The notes under the pieces were generated by a model, which did no database searches, was not told the origin of the DNA, and saw nothing but the letters and a program-made list of their open reading frames with translations. Below, piece by piece: positions 6,710 to 15,412 of a stretch of DNA of 35,448 nt; the first letter of the stretch is position 1; each line of letters opens with the position of its first letter. This DNA is from 66-474 sp051954935. Lineage in GTDB: Bacteria > Pseudomonadota > Gammaproteobacteria > Xanthomonadales > Rhodanobacteraceae. The stretch is taken from positions 1-35,448 of the forward strand of contig JBQCHG010000077.1 in NCBI GenBank assembly GCA_051954935.1, in the 5' to 3' direction. Position numbers and translations under genes: made by a program.

Positions 6710-7297
6710 TCATCCGATCGGGCCGCGCTCGAGACTCCAGCGGCCCAGCACGCGATGCTCGGTCTTGCCGAGCAGGCTGTGGATCAGCACGAAGTCGCGC
6801 ACGTACCATCCGACAGGCGGCACTGGTTCCGGCGCGAGCGCGCGTTCGTCGTACAGCAAGGTCACGTGCGGCGTGAATCGGCGCTCGACATGACGACCCA
6901 ATCCGGCCGTTCGAAGTTGTTCCCCCAGCGCGCGCTGGAATGCGAACAGCGGCGCGTTCGCATCCTCGCCCCCGCCGCGCAGCACGCAAGGCCGCTTGCG
7001 CACGCGTCCGGTAAAACTGGCGACGAGGTCGAAGTCCACCGCGAATGGCGCCATCGCCATCCTTGCCGCCGCGGCGCTCGCGGCAGCGATCAACGATTCC
7101 GGCAATCCAGCGTAGTCACCCAGATGATGGAGCGTGACATGCAGGCGGTCCAGGCGTAGCGGATTGCCGCGCATGTGGTGCTTCGCGCGCACCGCTTCCA
7201 CCAACTCGACGATACGTTGCGCGGCATTGGCGTCGGGATACACCGCGAAGAACAGCCGGTCGCTCGGCGGCTGCGGGGCGAGTTCGCCGAGCGACAT
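6710..7297 (-). CDS. thpR: RNA 2',3'-cyclic phosphodiesterase (2H phosphoesterase, LigT/ThpR)
   Basis: 195 residues. Both HxT motifs of the 2H superfamily are present, H53-V-T55-L and H144-V-T146-L, with the family spacing, after the typical RLFFAVYPD opening. The family opens 2',3'-cyclic phosphates on RNA, and some members also perform reversible 2'-5' ligation in vitro. The start at 7297 is preferred because GGGAG lies 5 bases upstream; an ATG at 7330 would add 11 residues without a good ribosome site. It follows a GGDEF gene on the same strand at a distance of 122 bases, so it probably has its own promoter. Confidence 0.88.
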   Translation of the reverse strand: MSLGELAPQPPSDRLFFAVYPDANAAQRIVELVEAVRAKHHMRGNPLRLDRLHVTLHHLGDYAGLPESLIAAASAAAARMAMAPFAVDFDLVASFTGRVRKRPCVLRGGGEDANAPLFAFQRALGEQLRTAGLGRHVERRFTPHVTLLYDERALAPEPVPPVGWYVRDFVLIHSLLGKTEHRVLGRWSLERGPIG

Positions 7298-7419
7298 CTG
7301 GGCTCCCGATTGCGCACGCCGCCGTTCCATCCGCCACTTCTACCACGCCGGCAATCAGCTTGCCTTGCCATGTGCGGTGCGCCAATCCTGAGGCAGAAGC
7401 GACATCCAGCGGTAAGGCG

Positions 7420-8499
7420 CTAGACCGCCGTGGTCTCGCGCGGCCAATTGGCCGCGAACAGTTGATCTCGGCCGAGCAGCTTGGCCTTGTACAGGGCGGC
7501 ATCGGCCTGGCGGATCCACTCGCGGGCGTCGCGCGGGTTCGATTGCAGCGAGGCAATGCCGATGCTCACGGTGCAACGCAATTCCCTTGCATGCTCGAAA
7601 TCCGCCATGTGCACGCTGGTGCGAATCCGCTCGGCGACATTGGCCGCCCCCTGCAGGTCAACGCCATTCAGGACGATCGCGAATTCGTCGCCACCATAGC
7701 GGCCTGAGATATCGCCATTGCGCATGTTGCGCCGGATGATCTGGCCGATCCGCACGATCACCTCGTCGCCGACGACATGGCCGTACTGGTCGTTGATCTG
7801 CTTGAAATTGTCTATGTCCAGCATCAACAGCGATGCGGCGTGGCCTTCCCCGCGCGGATAATCCAGCAGGGCTTCGACCGCGTTCGTCCAATGGGTTCGG
7901 TTGAGGAGCTCGCTCAAGCCGTCAATGCTGCCCACGCGTGCAAGCACGCGATTCTGGTGGCGCACGCGCTTGGTCAGCCGCCATGCCACCCAGCTCACCG
8001 CGAGTGGGCACGCCACCAGCAGCGGCAGGCACGCGAGCAGTTCGACCTGGTCGGTCACGAGACTCGGCCTGAAACCCCAGAAGGCGACGGTCAGCAGGCA
8101 AGCGATCGCTTCGGCAAGCAGTCCCTTCCACAACAATCGACCGCCTCCGGCGCCGATGCAATTCATGGCCAGCATGGTGGTCAGCAGCACCGACGGCAAC
8201 GCGTTGAAGCCCATCAGCGCGACCCACATGCCGCACAGCAACGAATCCACCAGTACGTTCCGGCGTTCCGCCCAGACCGGATCCTCGTTCCGTTGCGCCA
8301 AGACCCGCGCGATGTGCGTCCAGGCAAACCCGTGCAGGACCAGCAACACCCATACCGTTTTGGACGCGCCGTTCCGGTGAAGCACTGCCGCCACCGCCAA
8401 GAAACCCAGGGCGAGCCCGAGGGTGCGCAGGAAGTGCGCGCCGGCCACGAAGCGCAAGGCATAGGTCTGCGACGCGGGTTTGGGTGGCAGGCTGGCCAT
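7420..8499 (-). CDS. MASE2-GGDEF diguanylate cyclase (tandem copy 1)
   Basis: 359 residues. The N-terminal half has several membrane helices matching the MASE2 sensor (RTLGLALGFLAVAAVL, GFNALPSVLLTTMLAMN). The C-terminal half is a full GGDEF domain: LLMLDIDNFKQINDQYGH, the active site GRYGGDEF, and the closing ADAALYKAK. An RxxD inhibitory site (RNGD) sits exactly five residues before GGDEF, so product inhibition by c-di-GMP is expected. The predicted reaction is two GTP to c-di-GMP at the inner membrane. The start at 8499 was chosen because upstream codons would add an unlikely Cys-rich extension; its ribosome site is weak. It lies 115 bases downstream of a paralogue of the same architecture. 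Confidence 0.92.
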   Translation of the reverse strand: MASLPPKPASQTYALRFVAGAHFLRTLGLALGFLAVAAVLHRNGASKTVWVLLVLHGFAWTHIARVLAQRNEDPVWAERRNVLVDSLLCGMWVALMGFNALPSVLLTTMLAMNCIGAGGGRLLWKGLLAEAIACLLTVAFWGFRPSLVTDQVELLACLPLLVACPLAVSWVAWRLTKRVRHQNRVLARVGSIDGLSELLNRTHWTNAVEALLDYPRGEGHAASLLMLDIDNFKQINDQYGHVVGDEVIVRIGQIIRRNMRNGDISGRYGGDEFAIVLNGVDLQGAANVAERIRTSVHMADFEHARELRCTVSIGIASLQSNPRDAREWIRQADAALYKAKLLGRDQLFAANWPRETTAV

Positions 8500-8614
8500 T
8501 TCGGATTCCACGGGGCGGCATTGCCGGGCAACGCAGCAAGATACTTGCCACGGGCGGCGTGCCATGCCGCCGCGTGCGCCCCATCCTGCCGCGGTCGTCC
8601 CGCCGGCGAGGATG

Positions 8615-9700
8615 TCAGGCCGCCGTGGCCTTCAATTGCCAGCTTGCATTGACCAAGGCCAGGCGGTTGCGGCCCCGGGTCTTGGCGTCGTACAAGGCAG
8701 CATCCGCCTGGCGTATCCATTCGCGCGCATTGCGCATGTCCGCGGCGGCTTCCGCGATGCCGATGCTGAGCGTGCAGCGCAGATCTTCGGCCTGCTCGAA
8801 AGTGGCCGCGTGCACGCTCGCGCGGATGCGCTCGGCGATCTGGGCGGCCGTGGCCGCGTTGACGCCATTCAACACCACACCGAACTCGTCGCCGCCGTAG
8901 CGCCCGGCGATGTCGCCTTCGCGCATGCTGCGGCGGATGATCGCACCGACCCGGCCGATCACCTCGTCACCGATGGTGTGTCCGTAGTAGTCGTTGATCT
9001 GCTTGAAGTGATCGATGTCCATCATTAGCAACGACGCGCTGCAACCGCTGGTGCGCAGATTTTCCAGCGTGCCTTCAACCGCTTCTTCCCAGTGCGCGCG
9101 ATTGAGCAATTCGCTCAGCCCATCCATGCGGCCGATGTGTGCGAGGAGGCGGTTCTGCTGATGCACGCGCCGGTTGAGGCGGTGAGCCATTCCGGCGACT
9201 GCCAGCGGGTAGAGCATGGCCAACGGCAGGCTCGCGAGCAGTTCCGGACGGCTGGTGTCCGGAATGGGATGAAAGCCGAATATTGCGATGGCCGCGCCGC
9301 AGGTGGCGACCTGGACGAGGATTCCGCGCAGCAACAGGCGCCCGCCTCCGACGCCGACGCAATCCATGGCCAACAGGGCGATCAGCAGCGCGCTCGGCAG
9401 CAGATTGAAATGCATCATCACGAGCCACAGTCCGCCACCGGCCGAATCAATCAGTGTGCTCCTGCGCTCGACGTGCATCGGCTTGGCATGGCGTTGCGCC
9501 AATGCGCGGGCCAGATGCGGCCAGCACAGGCAGTACAGGATCAGCAGCGTCCATTCCGCCAGGCCCGCGTGATCGGTATAGAACACCATTGCGATCATTA
9601 CGGCGCCAAGAGCCAATCCGAGCGAGCGCAGTAACTGTTGGCAGGCGATGAAGCGGAGGGTTTGTACGCGTAGCGATTGCTGCGGAATGACGGGAGACAT
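8615..9700 (-). CDS. MASE2-GGDEF diguanylate cyclase (tandem copy 2)
   Basis: 361 residues with the same layout as its downstream neighbour: MASE2 membrane region (RSLGLALGAVMIAMVF, HFNLLPSALLIALLAMD), then GGDEF with LMMDIDHFKQINDYYGH, GRYGGDEF and ADAALYDAK. The RxxD inhibitory site (REGD) is intact. Sequence similarity to copy 1 runs along the whole length but with many changes, so this duplication is old. ATG 9700 has a strong GGAGGGG site about 6 bases upstream. The two may respond to different membrane or hydrophobic signals; MASE2 ligands are not established. Confidence 0.92.
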   Translation of the reverse strand: MSPVIPQQSLRVQTLRFIACQQLLRSLGLALGAVMIAMVFYTDHAGLAEWTLLILYCLCWPHLARALAQRHAKPMHVERRSTLIDSAGGGLWLVMMHFNLLPSALLIALLAMDCVGVGGGRLLLRGILVQVATCGAAIAIFGFHPIPDTSRPELLASLPLAMLYPLAVAGMAHRLNRRVHQQNRLLAHIGRMDGLSELLNRAHWEEAVEGTLENLRTSGCSASLLMMDIDHFKQINDYYGHTIGDEVIGRVGAIIRRSMREGDIAGRYGGDEFGVVLNGVNAATAAQIAERIRASVHAATFEQAEDLRCTLSIGIAEAAADMRNAREWIRQADAALYDAKTRGRNRLALVNASWQLKATAA

Positions 9701-9896
9701 GCGAGTCCCCTCCTCTGGTTTCACCAGGGAGTGAGCAAGCGCAATGCCACGCGCACCAACGCATGTGATGCAATTAACGCTTCCCCGGACAGCGAAACAG
9801 AATGTCACGAAGAAGCGTTCAAGCCAGCCACAACCAGTGGCAGCCAAGACGCGAGGACACCCTGCGGCGCTCTGCCCCGGCACCCTGGCTTTGCCA

Positions 9897-9924
9897 CCCG
9901 GACCGCCGCTTCGCGGCGTCCGGG
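9897..9924. repeat. Strong hairpin between the methyltransferase and MASE2-GGDEF genes
   Basis: CCCGGA-C-CGCCGC, TTC, then GCGGCG-TCCGGG: a 12-bp G+C stem with one bulged C and a 3-base loop. It is 32 bases past the stop of the minus-strand methyltransferase gene and has no T-run on either side. It could be a REP-type mRNA 3' stabiliser or a weak transcription end point. Confidence 0.4.
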
Positions 9925-9956
9925 ATCACGTCAGCGGGTTTCGCCTCGACTGGTAC

Positions 9957-10739
9957 TCAACCCGACCGGGCCGGCTTGCGGAACCGATAGATGAATTGGT
10001 CCGTATGCCCGCGAATGGACTTGTCGAACACCTTGTCGGTGTGCGTGTCCTTGGGATTGCGCAGCGCATCGCTCTCGCCGTCGAACTTGAAGCCGGCAGC
10101 TTCCACTTCCTTCTTCACCAGCATCGGATCGATGCGATGCAGGGTATCGGTATCGCTCGCGCCGGAACCCGCGGGCGCGATGTGGTCGATGATCACGAAC
10201 ACCCCGCCCGGCTTCAGCGCATCGTAGACCTGCTTGTCGAAAGCCTGCATGTCCACCGGCCCCATGAACGGGTCGTGGTAATCGTGGTAGTTCTGCGAGG
10301 TGAACACGATGTCCACCTTTTGCGGCGCGCTCAGGTTGGCGGCCGGCTCCTTGAGCAGGGTGACGTTCTTGTAGTGCGGCGTGGCGACCAGCGACTGCCA
10401 GTTGGCATAGCTCTTGGCGCTGAACTTCTCCATCTCGTTCGGCCACACCGTGTAGACGTGCCCGTTCGGTCCGACCACCGCGCTGAAAACGCGCGTCCAG
10501 TAGCCCGAGCCTGGCACCAGTTCCAGCACGCTGTCGCCCGGCTTCACGCCGGTGAAGGTCATCACCGCGGCGATCTGGCGGCGCGCATCGTCCTTCCTGT
10601 CGGCCGCACGTGCGGGATCGTTGATTGCGGCGGTGATGTAAGCAGGCGTGGTGGCGGAAGAACTCTGGGCAGGCTTCTGGGCCAGCGCGGCCGTCGGTAC
10701 CGCGCAGGCGAGCAACACGGCAAACACTTGGGTACGCAT
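9957..10739 (-). CDS. Exported class I SAM-dependent methyltransferase-like protein (COG4798 type)
   Basis: 260 residues. A signal peptide occupies residues 1-20 (RTQVFAVLLACAVPTAALA). The rest is a Rossmann methyltransferase fold: motif I VLELVPGSGYWTR, an acidic strand after VDIVFTSQNYHD, and DALKPGGVFVIIDH as the motif after strand 5. ATG 10739 has AAGGAG six bases upstream. Predicted methyltransferases with secretion signals form a recurring but uncharacterised group; S-adenosylmethionine is not expected in the periplasm, so the true ligand or location is open. It stands between two tandem pairs of GGDEF genes and shares a 180-base divergent upstream region with the PAS-GAF-GGDEF gene at 10920. 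Confidence 0.8.
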   Translation of the reverse strand: MRTQVFAVLLACAVPTAALAQKPAQSSSATTPAYITAAINDPARAADRKDDARRQIAAVMTFTGVKPGDSVLELVPGSGYWTRVFSAVVGPNGHVYTVWPNEMEKFSAKSYANWQSLVATPHYKNVTLLKEPAANLSAPQKVDIVFTSQNYHDYHDPFMGPVDMQAFDKQVYDALKPGGVFVIIDHIAPAGSGASDTDTLHRIDPMLVKKEVEAAGFKFDGESDALRNPKDTHTDKVFDKSIRGHTDQFIYRFRKPARSG

Positions 10740-10919
10740 GGTGGACTCCTTGTCGGCGGGCGTCCTTCCATTGTGCTCGCAATCCGTGAACGCCGCGCGC
10801 GTGACTTTCGTCACAGTGTCTGTGGAGATTGGAAAACTCCAGAACACAGCACGGCTGTTTGGCTTCGCACTTGCAATACTCCATCGCGACGGAGGTCATC
10901 CGTACGCTTCAGAAATGCC

Positions 10920-12317
10920 ATGCCCAGCAACGTTTCAATCCTTCCGCGTCATCCCCTCGAATCCACCATTCGCGCGCGTCTGGATCATGTGCTGGACATG
11001 CTCGTGGATGCCGTCTGCATCGTGGATCCCGCCGGTTACTTCGTTTACGCCAGCGCCGCCTGCGAACAGATCTTCGGCTACTCGCCGCAGGAAATGATCG
11101 GCCGGCAGAAAATCGACATGATCCATCCGGATGATCGCGAACGCACGGCGGAAATCGTCAAGCGCATCATGAACGGCGCGCACGATCCGCACTTCGAGAC
11201 CCGCTGGATCCGCAAGGACGGCAGCGTCGCGCACATCATGTGGTCGGAGCGCTGGTCCCCACAGGATGGCGTTCGCATCGCGGTGGCGCGCGACATCTCC
11301 GAGCAGAAGCGCTCGGAGGCCGTACAGAATGCTCTACTGAAGATCTCGGAGGCCGCCCATACTGCCACCGACCTGGTCGACCTGTTCCGGCACATTCACG
11401 CGATCATCGACAGCCTGCTGCCGGCGAAGAATTTCTTCGTGGCGCTGTACGACAAGGACAAGGACATCCTGAGCTTTCCCTACTTCATGGACGAACACGA
11501 CACGACGCCGGAGCCGCGCCCGCTCGGCACCGGCACGCTCAGTGCGGAAGTGATTCGCACCGGGCAATCACTGCTGTTGAAACCCGGCATGCAGCAGAAG
11601 CTTTCCCCGCGCGTGCGCACCATCGTCGGGAGCGAATCGGTCGACTGGCTCGGCGTGCCGCTGACCTCGCAGGAGCGCACGATCGGCGCGCTGGTCGTGC
11701 AGAGCTATTCCGGCGATACCCGCTATACCGAGCAGGACAAGCAACTGCTGGAGTTCGTGTCCGCCCAGGTGGCCACGGCAATCGAGCGCAAGCGGAACGA
11801 GACATGGCTGCGCCACGTCGCGCAGCACGACGCGCTGACCAATCTTGCCAACCGCAAGCTGTTCGACGAGCGCCTACAGCATGCGCTGGATCGCGCCAAG
11901 CGCGAGCAGGAGATGTTCGGGTTGCTCTATCTCGACGTGGATCACTTCAAGACCATCAACGACACGCTCGGGCACAGTGCGGGCGACCGGCTGCTGCACG
12001 AGGTTGCGCAGCGCATCGCCAGTTGCGTGCGCGAAACCGACACGGTCGGCCGCATGGGCGGTGACGAGTTCGTGGTGCTGTTGACCGGCCTTACCGCGCC
12101 GCACCAGGCTGAAATCGTGGCGGAAAAGATCCTTGCTTCCCTGCAATGGCCTTTCGACATGCCGGAGGGCCGGATGCTGGTTTCCGGCAGTATCGGTATA
12201 GCTGTCTATCCCGGGCTCGGACAGGATGCGCAGCAGTTGGTGCGCGAGGCCGACCACGCCATGTACGCGGCCAAGAAAGCCGGCGGCAATCGCTACTGGA
12301 TGGCGGTGGCAGGTTGA
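10920..12317 (+). CDS. PAS-GAF-GGDEF diguanylate cyclase (tandem copy 1)
   Basis: 465 residues, no membrane segment. PAS domain about residues 20-130 (VDAVCIVDPAGYFVYAS, IGRQ, RWIRKDGS), GAF domain about 145-295 (LLPAKNFFVALYDK, DWLGVPL, IGALVVQSYS), GGDEF about 305-460. The active site is GGDEF at 380-384, with a preserved inhibitory RxxD (RETD) five residues before it. Predicted to be a cytosolic c-di-GMP synthase gated by small-molecule or redox input through PAS and GAF. The start at 10920 is the first in-frame ATG in the coding part; an out-of-frame ATG overlaps just upstream and the ribosome site is poor, so low translation is possible. It is followed after 211 bases by a close paralogue. 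Confidence 0.93.
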   Translation: MPSNVSILPRHPLESTIRARLDHVLDMLVDAVCIVDPAGYFVYASAACEQIFGYSPQEMIGRQKIDMIHPDDRERTAEIVKRIMNGAHDPHFETRWIRKDGSVAHIMWSERWSPQDGVRIAVARDISEQKRSEAVQNALLKISEAAHTATDLVDLFRHIHAIIDSLLPAKNFFVALYDKDKDILSFPYFMDEHDTTPEPRPLGTGTLSAEVIRTGQSLLLKPGMQQKLSPRVRTIVGSESVDWLGVPLTSQERTIGALVVQSYSGDTRYTEQDKQLLEFVSAQVATAIERKRNETWLRHVAQHDALTNLANRKLFDERLQHALDRAKREQEMFGLLYLDVDHFKTINDTLGHSAGDRLLHEVAQRIASCVRETDTVGRMGGDEFVVLLTGLTAPHQAEIVAEKILASLQWPFDMPEGRMLVSGSIGIAVYPGLGQDAQQLVREADHAMYAAKKAGGNRYWMAVAG

Positions 12318-12528
12318 CGGACATCACTTGAATACCTGCAGCAATCCAGCGCCTCTTCAGCCGATTCCATTTCGGCAGCAGCACTTCCCCACACGCAAGT
12401 ACGCGACGCAGGCCGCAAGGACTCTCACATCGTGCGTACGAACCGGAGAGCTGGCATTGCGGCACCCCAGGTTCCCCTGAAGACCTCAAGAATCACGACC
12501 AACGCGGCGTTCCCCCGAAGCAACGGCC

Positions 12529-13920
12529 ATGTCAAGCAGCAAGGTTTCAATCCTCCCGCGACACCCCCTGGAATCGACCGTCCGGGCACGCCTCGATCAC
12601 GTGCTGGACATGCTGGTGGACGCAGTCTGCATCGTGGATCCGGATGGCCACTTCGTCTACGCCAGCGCCGCCTGCGAGCGGATCTTCGGCTACAAGCCGG
12701 GGGAGCTGATCGGCCGGCAGATGATGGAACTGATCCACCCGGAAGATCGCGTGCGTACGACGGACGCCGTCAAGACAATCATGGGTGGCACCCCCCTTCC
12801 GCATTTCGAGAATCGCTACATCCGCAAAGACGGCAGCGTCGTGCATGTCATGTGGGCCGCGCGCTGGTCCGATCAGGACGGAGTGCGCATCGCGGTCGCA
12901 CGCGACGTCACGGAGCTCAAGCGCAGCGCGGCCGTGCAGAATGCGCTGCTCGCGATTTCCGAAGCCGCCCACGCCGCAACCGATCTCGGGGACCTGTTCC
13001 GGCACATACACACGATCATCGGCAACCTGCTGCCGGCCAAGAATTTCTTCGTGGCGCTGTACGACAAGGAAAGCGAGGCGATCAGTTTCCCCTATTTCGT
13101 GGACGAACACGATTCGACCCCGCCGAAGCTGTCGCTCGACTCGGGATCGCTTACCGGGCAGATCATCCGCAGCGGCGAGGCCCTGCTGTTGACACCGGAA
13201 GCGGCCCAGGCCATCCCGCCGAAGGTGGGCATGGTCATGGGCCGCAAGGCGCTGGACTGGCTGGGTGTACCGCTGGCCACGCACGAGCGGACGATCGGGG
13301 CGCTGGTGGTGCAAAGCTATTCCGGCGAAACCCGCTACACCGCGGAGGACAAGCAACTGTTGCAGTTCGTTTCCGCCCAGGTGGCCACCGCCATCGAGCG
13401 CAAACAGACCGAAACCCGGCTGCGCCACATTGCGCAGCACGATGCCCTGACCGACCTGCCCAACCGCAAGCTGTTCGGCGAACGCCTGCAAGCGGCGCTG
13501 GCACATGCTTCCGGCAAAAACGAAACACCGGCACTGCTCTACATAGATCTGGACCACTTCAAGTGCATCAACGACACACTTGGACATGATGTGGGCGACC
13601 GCCTTCTGCAGGAGGTCGCGGAGCGAATCAACGGTTGCGTAGGCGGCAGCAGCACGGTCGCCCGCATGGGCGGGGACGAATTCGTGGTGCTGCTGACCGG
13701 CCTGACCAAACCACGGCAGGCCGCGATCGTGGCGGAAAAAATCCTCGCCTCGCTGTACTGGCCGTTCGAGACGCTCGAAGGACCGATGGCCATAACGGCC
13801 AGCATCGGCATCTCGCTGTACCACGGCCGTGGCGACGCCCAGCAATTGCTGCGCGAAGCAGACAATGCCATGTACGCCGCCAAGAAGGCCGGCGGCAACC
13901 GCTGCTGGTCGGTGGGCTGA
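12529..13920 (+). CDS. PAS-GAF-GGDEF diguanylate cyclase (tandem copy 2, inhibitory site lost)
   Basis: 463 residues, nearly co-linear with the preceding gene and clearly a tandem duplicate: long stretches are almost identical in DNA, for example the LLPAKNFFVALYDKE region and the segment near the start (VSILPRHPLEST). The PAS, GAF and GGDEF layout is the same. GGDEF (381-385) and the metal-binding region (YIDLDHFKCINDTLGH) are intact. The RxxD inhibitory site of copy 1 (RETD) is here GGSS, so feedback by c-di-GMP at the primary site should be absent. The start ATG 12529 has no clear Shine-Dalgarno site. It is probably catalytically active but less product-inhibited (inference). Confidence 0.93.
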   Translation: MSSSKVSILPRHPLESTVRARLDHVLDMLVDAVCIVDPDGHFVYASAACERIFGYKPGELIGRQMMELIHPEDRVRTTDAVKTIMGGTPLPHFENRYIRKDGSVVHVMWAARWSDQDGVRIAVARDVTELKRSAAVQNALLAISEAAHAATDLGDLFRHIHTIIGNLLPAKNFFVALYDKESEAISFPYFVDEHDSTPPKLSLDSGSLTGQIIRSGEALLLTPEAAQAIPPKVGMVMGRKALDWLGVPLATHERTIGALVVQSYSGETRYTAEDKQLLQFVSAQVATAIERKQTETRLRHIAQHDALTDLPNRKLFGERLQAALAHASGKNETPALLYIDLDHFKCINDTLGHDVGDRLLQEVAERINGCVGGSSTVARMGGDEFVVLLTGLTKPRQAAIVAEKILASLYWPFETLEGPMAITASIGISLYHGRGDAQQLLREADNAMYAAKKAGGNRCWSVG

Positions 13921-13923
13921 TAT

Positions 13924-13951
13924 CGCAGTGCAATCTTCCGTGATTGCTGCG
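13924..13951. terminator. Imperfect hairpin between convergent genes, possible terminator
   Basis: CGCA-GT-GCAATC, loop TTCCGT, GATTGC-TGCG: a 10-bp stem with a 2-base bulge in the 52-base gap between the convergent GGDEF and amidohydrolase genes. No T-run follows on either strand, so an intrinsic terminator is only a possibility. Confidence 0.3.
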
Positions 13952-13972
13952 CGATGAAACTCCTCGCACCGC

Positions 13973-15286
13973 TCAATGCGAGTTTTCGCGTGAATACAGC
14001 TTGCCGTTCTTCACCACGAAATCAATCCGCGTGGTGTTGTGGATGTCGCGCGAGGGGTCGGCGTCCAGCACGACCAGGTCGGCGAGCTTGCCCGGCGTGA
14101 TCGTGCCGCGCTTCGCCGATTGGCCCAGCGCCATCGCGCCGACCTGCGTGGCCGCCTGGATCGCCTCGATCGGCGTGAAGCCGCAATGCTCGACCAGAAG
14201 CGCCATTTCCTGATGCACGGTCGGCATGGCGTTCAAATCCGGTCCCTTGCCGGTGTCCGGCAACCCGGCATCGTCGGTACCTGCGTCGACCAGGACGCCA
14301 CGCCGGTGCGCCAGATCCGTGACCGCATAGCTCCACGGCATGATGCCTGCGCCCACGCCCTGCGGGTAATGCTCGGCCTCATCCTTGAACACCAGCAGCG
14401 TCGCATCCAGCACCGTGCCGTGCTTCTTCATCGCATCGAACAAGGCGCGGATCTGCGGCGCGTCCGGTTTCACATGCCCGAAGTCGCCATGCGCGCGCAT
14501 CTTGTAGTCGTCGGGTACGTGCGACGCGGCTTCCCAGACCAGATAAGGGCTGTGCGAAATCGTGTCCACGTCCGCATTCACCGCGTCGCCGGGTTTGGCG
14601 GGAAAGATCGTCGCGTGCGTCCACACGCGCAGTCCCTGCCGATGCGCTTCTGCTGTGATTGCGGCGACCAATGATGCGGGAAGGTTCGCGTAGAGCTTGA
14701 GCGCAGTCGCTCCGGTGCCTTTGGCTTCCGCAACTGCGAGAGGCAGGTCGGTGGCCGCGGTGATCGCCTGCATCCATGGCGCGAAGCCGAGCGGCTCGCC
14801 CCTGGATGCATCCTGTGCACGGGAATCTTCGGCGAAAAAGCTCGGCCCGGCCATCAATGCCACGTAGAAGATGTCCGGTGATTCGAATTGGTCGGAATTC
14901 GCCTGCTCAGCGAGATACTGCAGAAGGCGATCGTCGCCCGCCATGTCGCGAAGCCCGGTCACGCCACCCAGCAGCAATGCACGCAGGTGGTCGCGGTAAT
15001 GCGGGATGTCCGGCTCGGCTTCGGTGAGATGCACATGCGCATCGATCAGGCCCGGAATGACGTAACGACCCGTGAGATCCCTGATCTGCGCGTCTTCCGG
15101 CACGGGCTTGCCGCCGCTCGGATAGACATCCGTGATGCGATCGCCTTCGATCACGACGGTCATGTCCCTTTGCGGCGGTGCGCCGCTGCCGTCTATCAGG
15201 CCCACGTGGGTGAGCAACAACGGTTTCGGCGCAGCGGCGAGCGCCGGCGCCGCCAGGAAGCACAACAGCAGGGCCAGGGCTTTCAT
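13973..15286 (-). CDS. Exported amidohydrolase (imidazolonepropionase/prolidase-like branch)
   Basis: 437 residues with a signal peptide at residues 1-18 (MKALALLLCFLAAPALAAA). Amidohydrolase superfamily metal ligands are visible: H84-x-H86 in GLIDAHVHL, a lysine in ATALKLYANLP that may be the carbamylated bridge, histidines in VWTHATIF and TISHSPYL, and an aspartate in VDAGTDDAG. The C-terminal ITPGKLADLVVLDADP is typical. Exported members hydrolyse peptides, dipeptide esters or cyclic amides; the substrate is not deducible. Start 15286 was chosen for the signal peptide; upstream in-frame codons look non-coding. Divergent from the SRPBCC gene at 15413. Confidence 0.88.
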   Translation of the reverse strand: MKALALLLCFLAAPALAAAPKPLLLTHVGLIDGSGAPPQRDMTVVIEGDRITDVYPSGGKPVPEDAQIRDLTGRYVIPGLIDAHVHLTEAEPDIPHYRDHLRALLLGGVTGLRDMAGDDRLLQYLAEQANSDQFESPDIFYVALMAGPSFFAEDSRAQDASRGEPLGFAPWMQAITAATDLPLAVAEAKGTGATALKLYANLPASLVAAITAEAHRQGLRVWTHATIFPAKPGDAVNADVDTISHSPYLVWEAASHVPDDYKMRAHGDFGHVKPDAPQIRALFDAMKKHGTVLDATLLVFKDEAEHYPQGVGAGIMPWSYAVTDLAHRRGVLVDAGTDDAGLPDTGKGPDLNAMPTVHQEMALLVEHCGFTPIEAIQAATQVGAMALGQSAKRGTITPGKLADLVVLDADPSRDIHNTTRIDFVVKNGKLYSRENSH

Positions 15287-15412
15287 TGGGCATGTCCCCC
15301 AAAATGCGGCAAGCATAGAGGAACGGTGTCCGCCACTGAACAAGTGGTCATGCGCAACCCCGCGGTTGCATTCCATGCAGGAAGGAGCCAGCCTGCAACC
15401 AGGAGGTTGCCC

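Noticed and set aside
9744..10919. Upstream extension of the PAS-GAF-GGDEF frame by 392 codons
   Set aside because: It lies antisense to the methyltransferase gene and shows no domain; the real start is near 10920.
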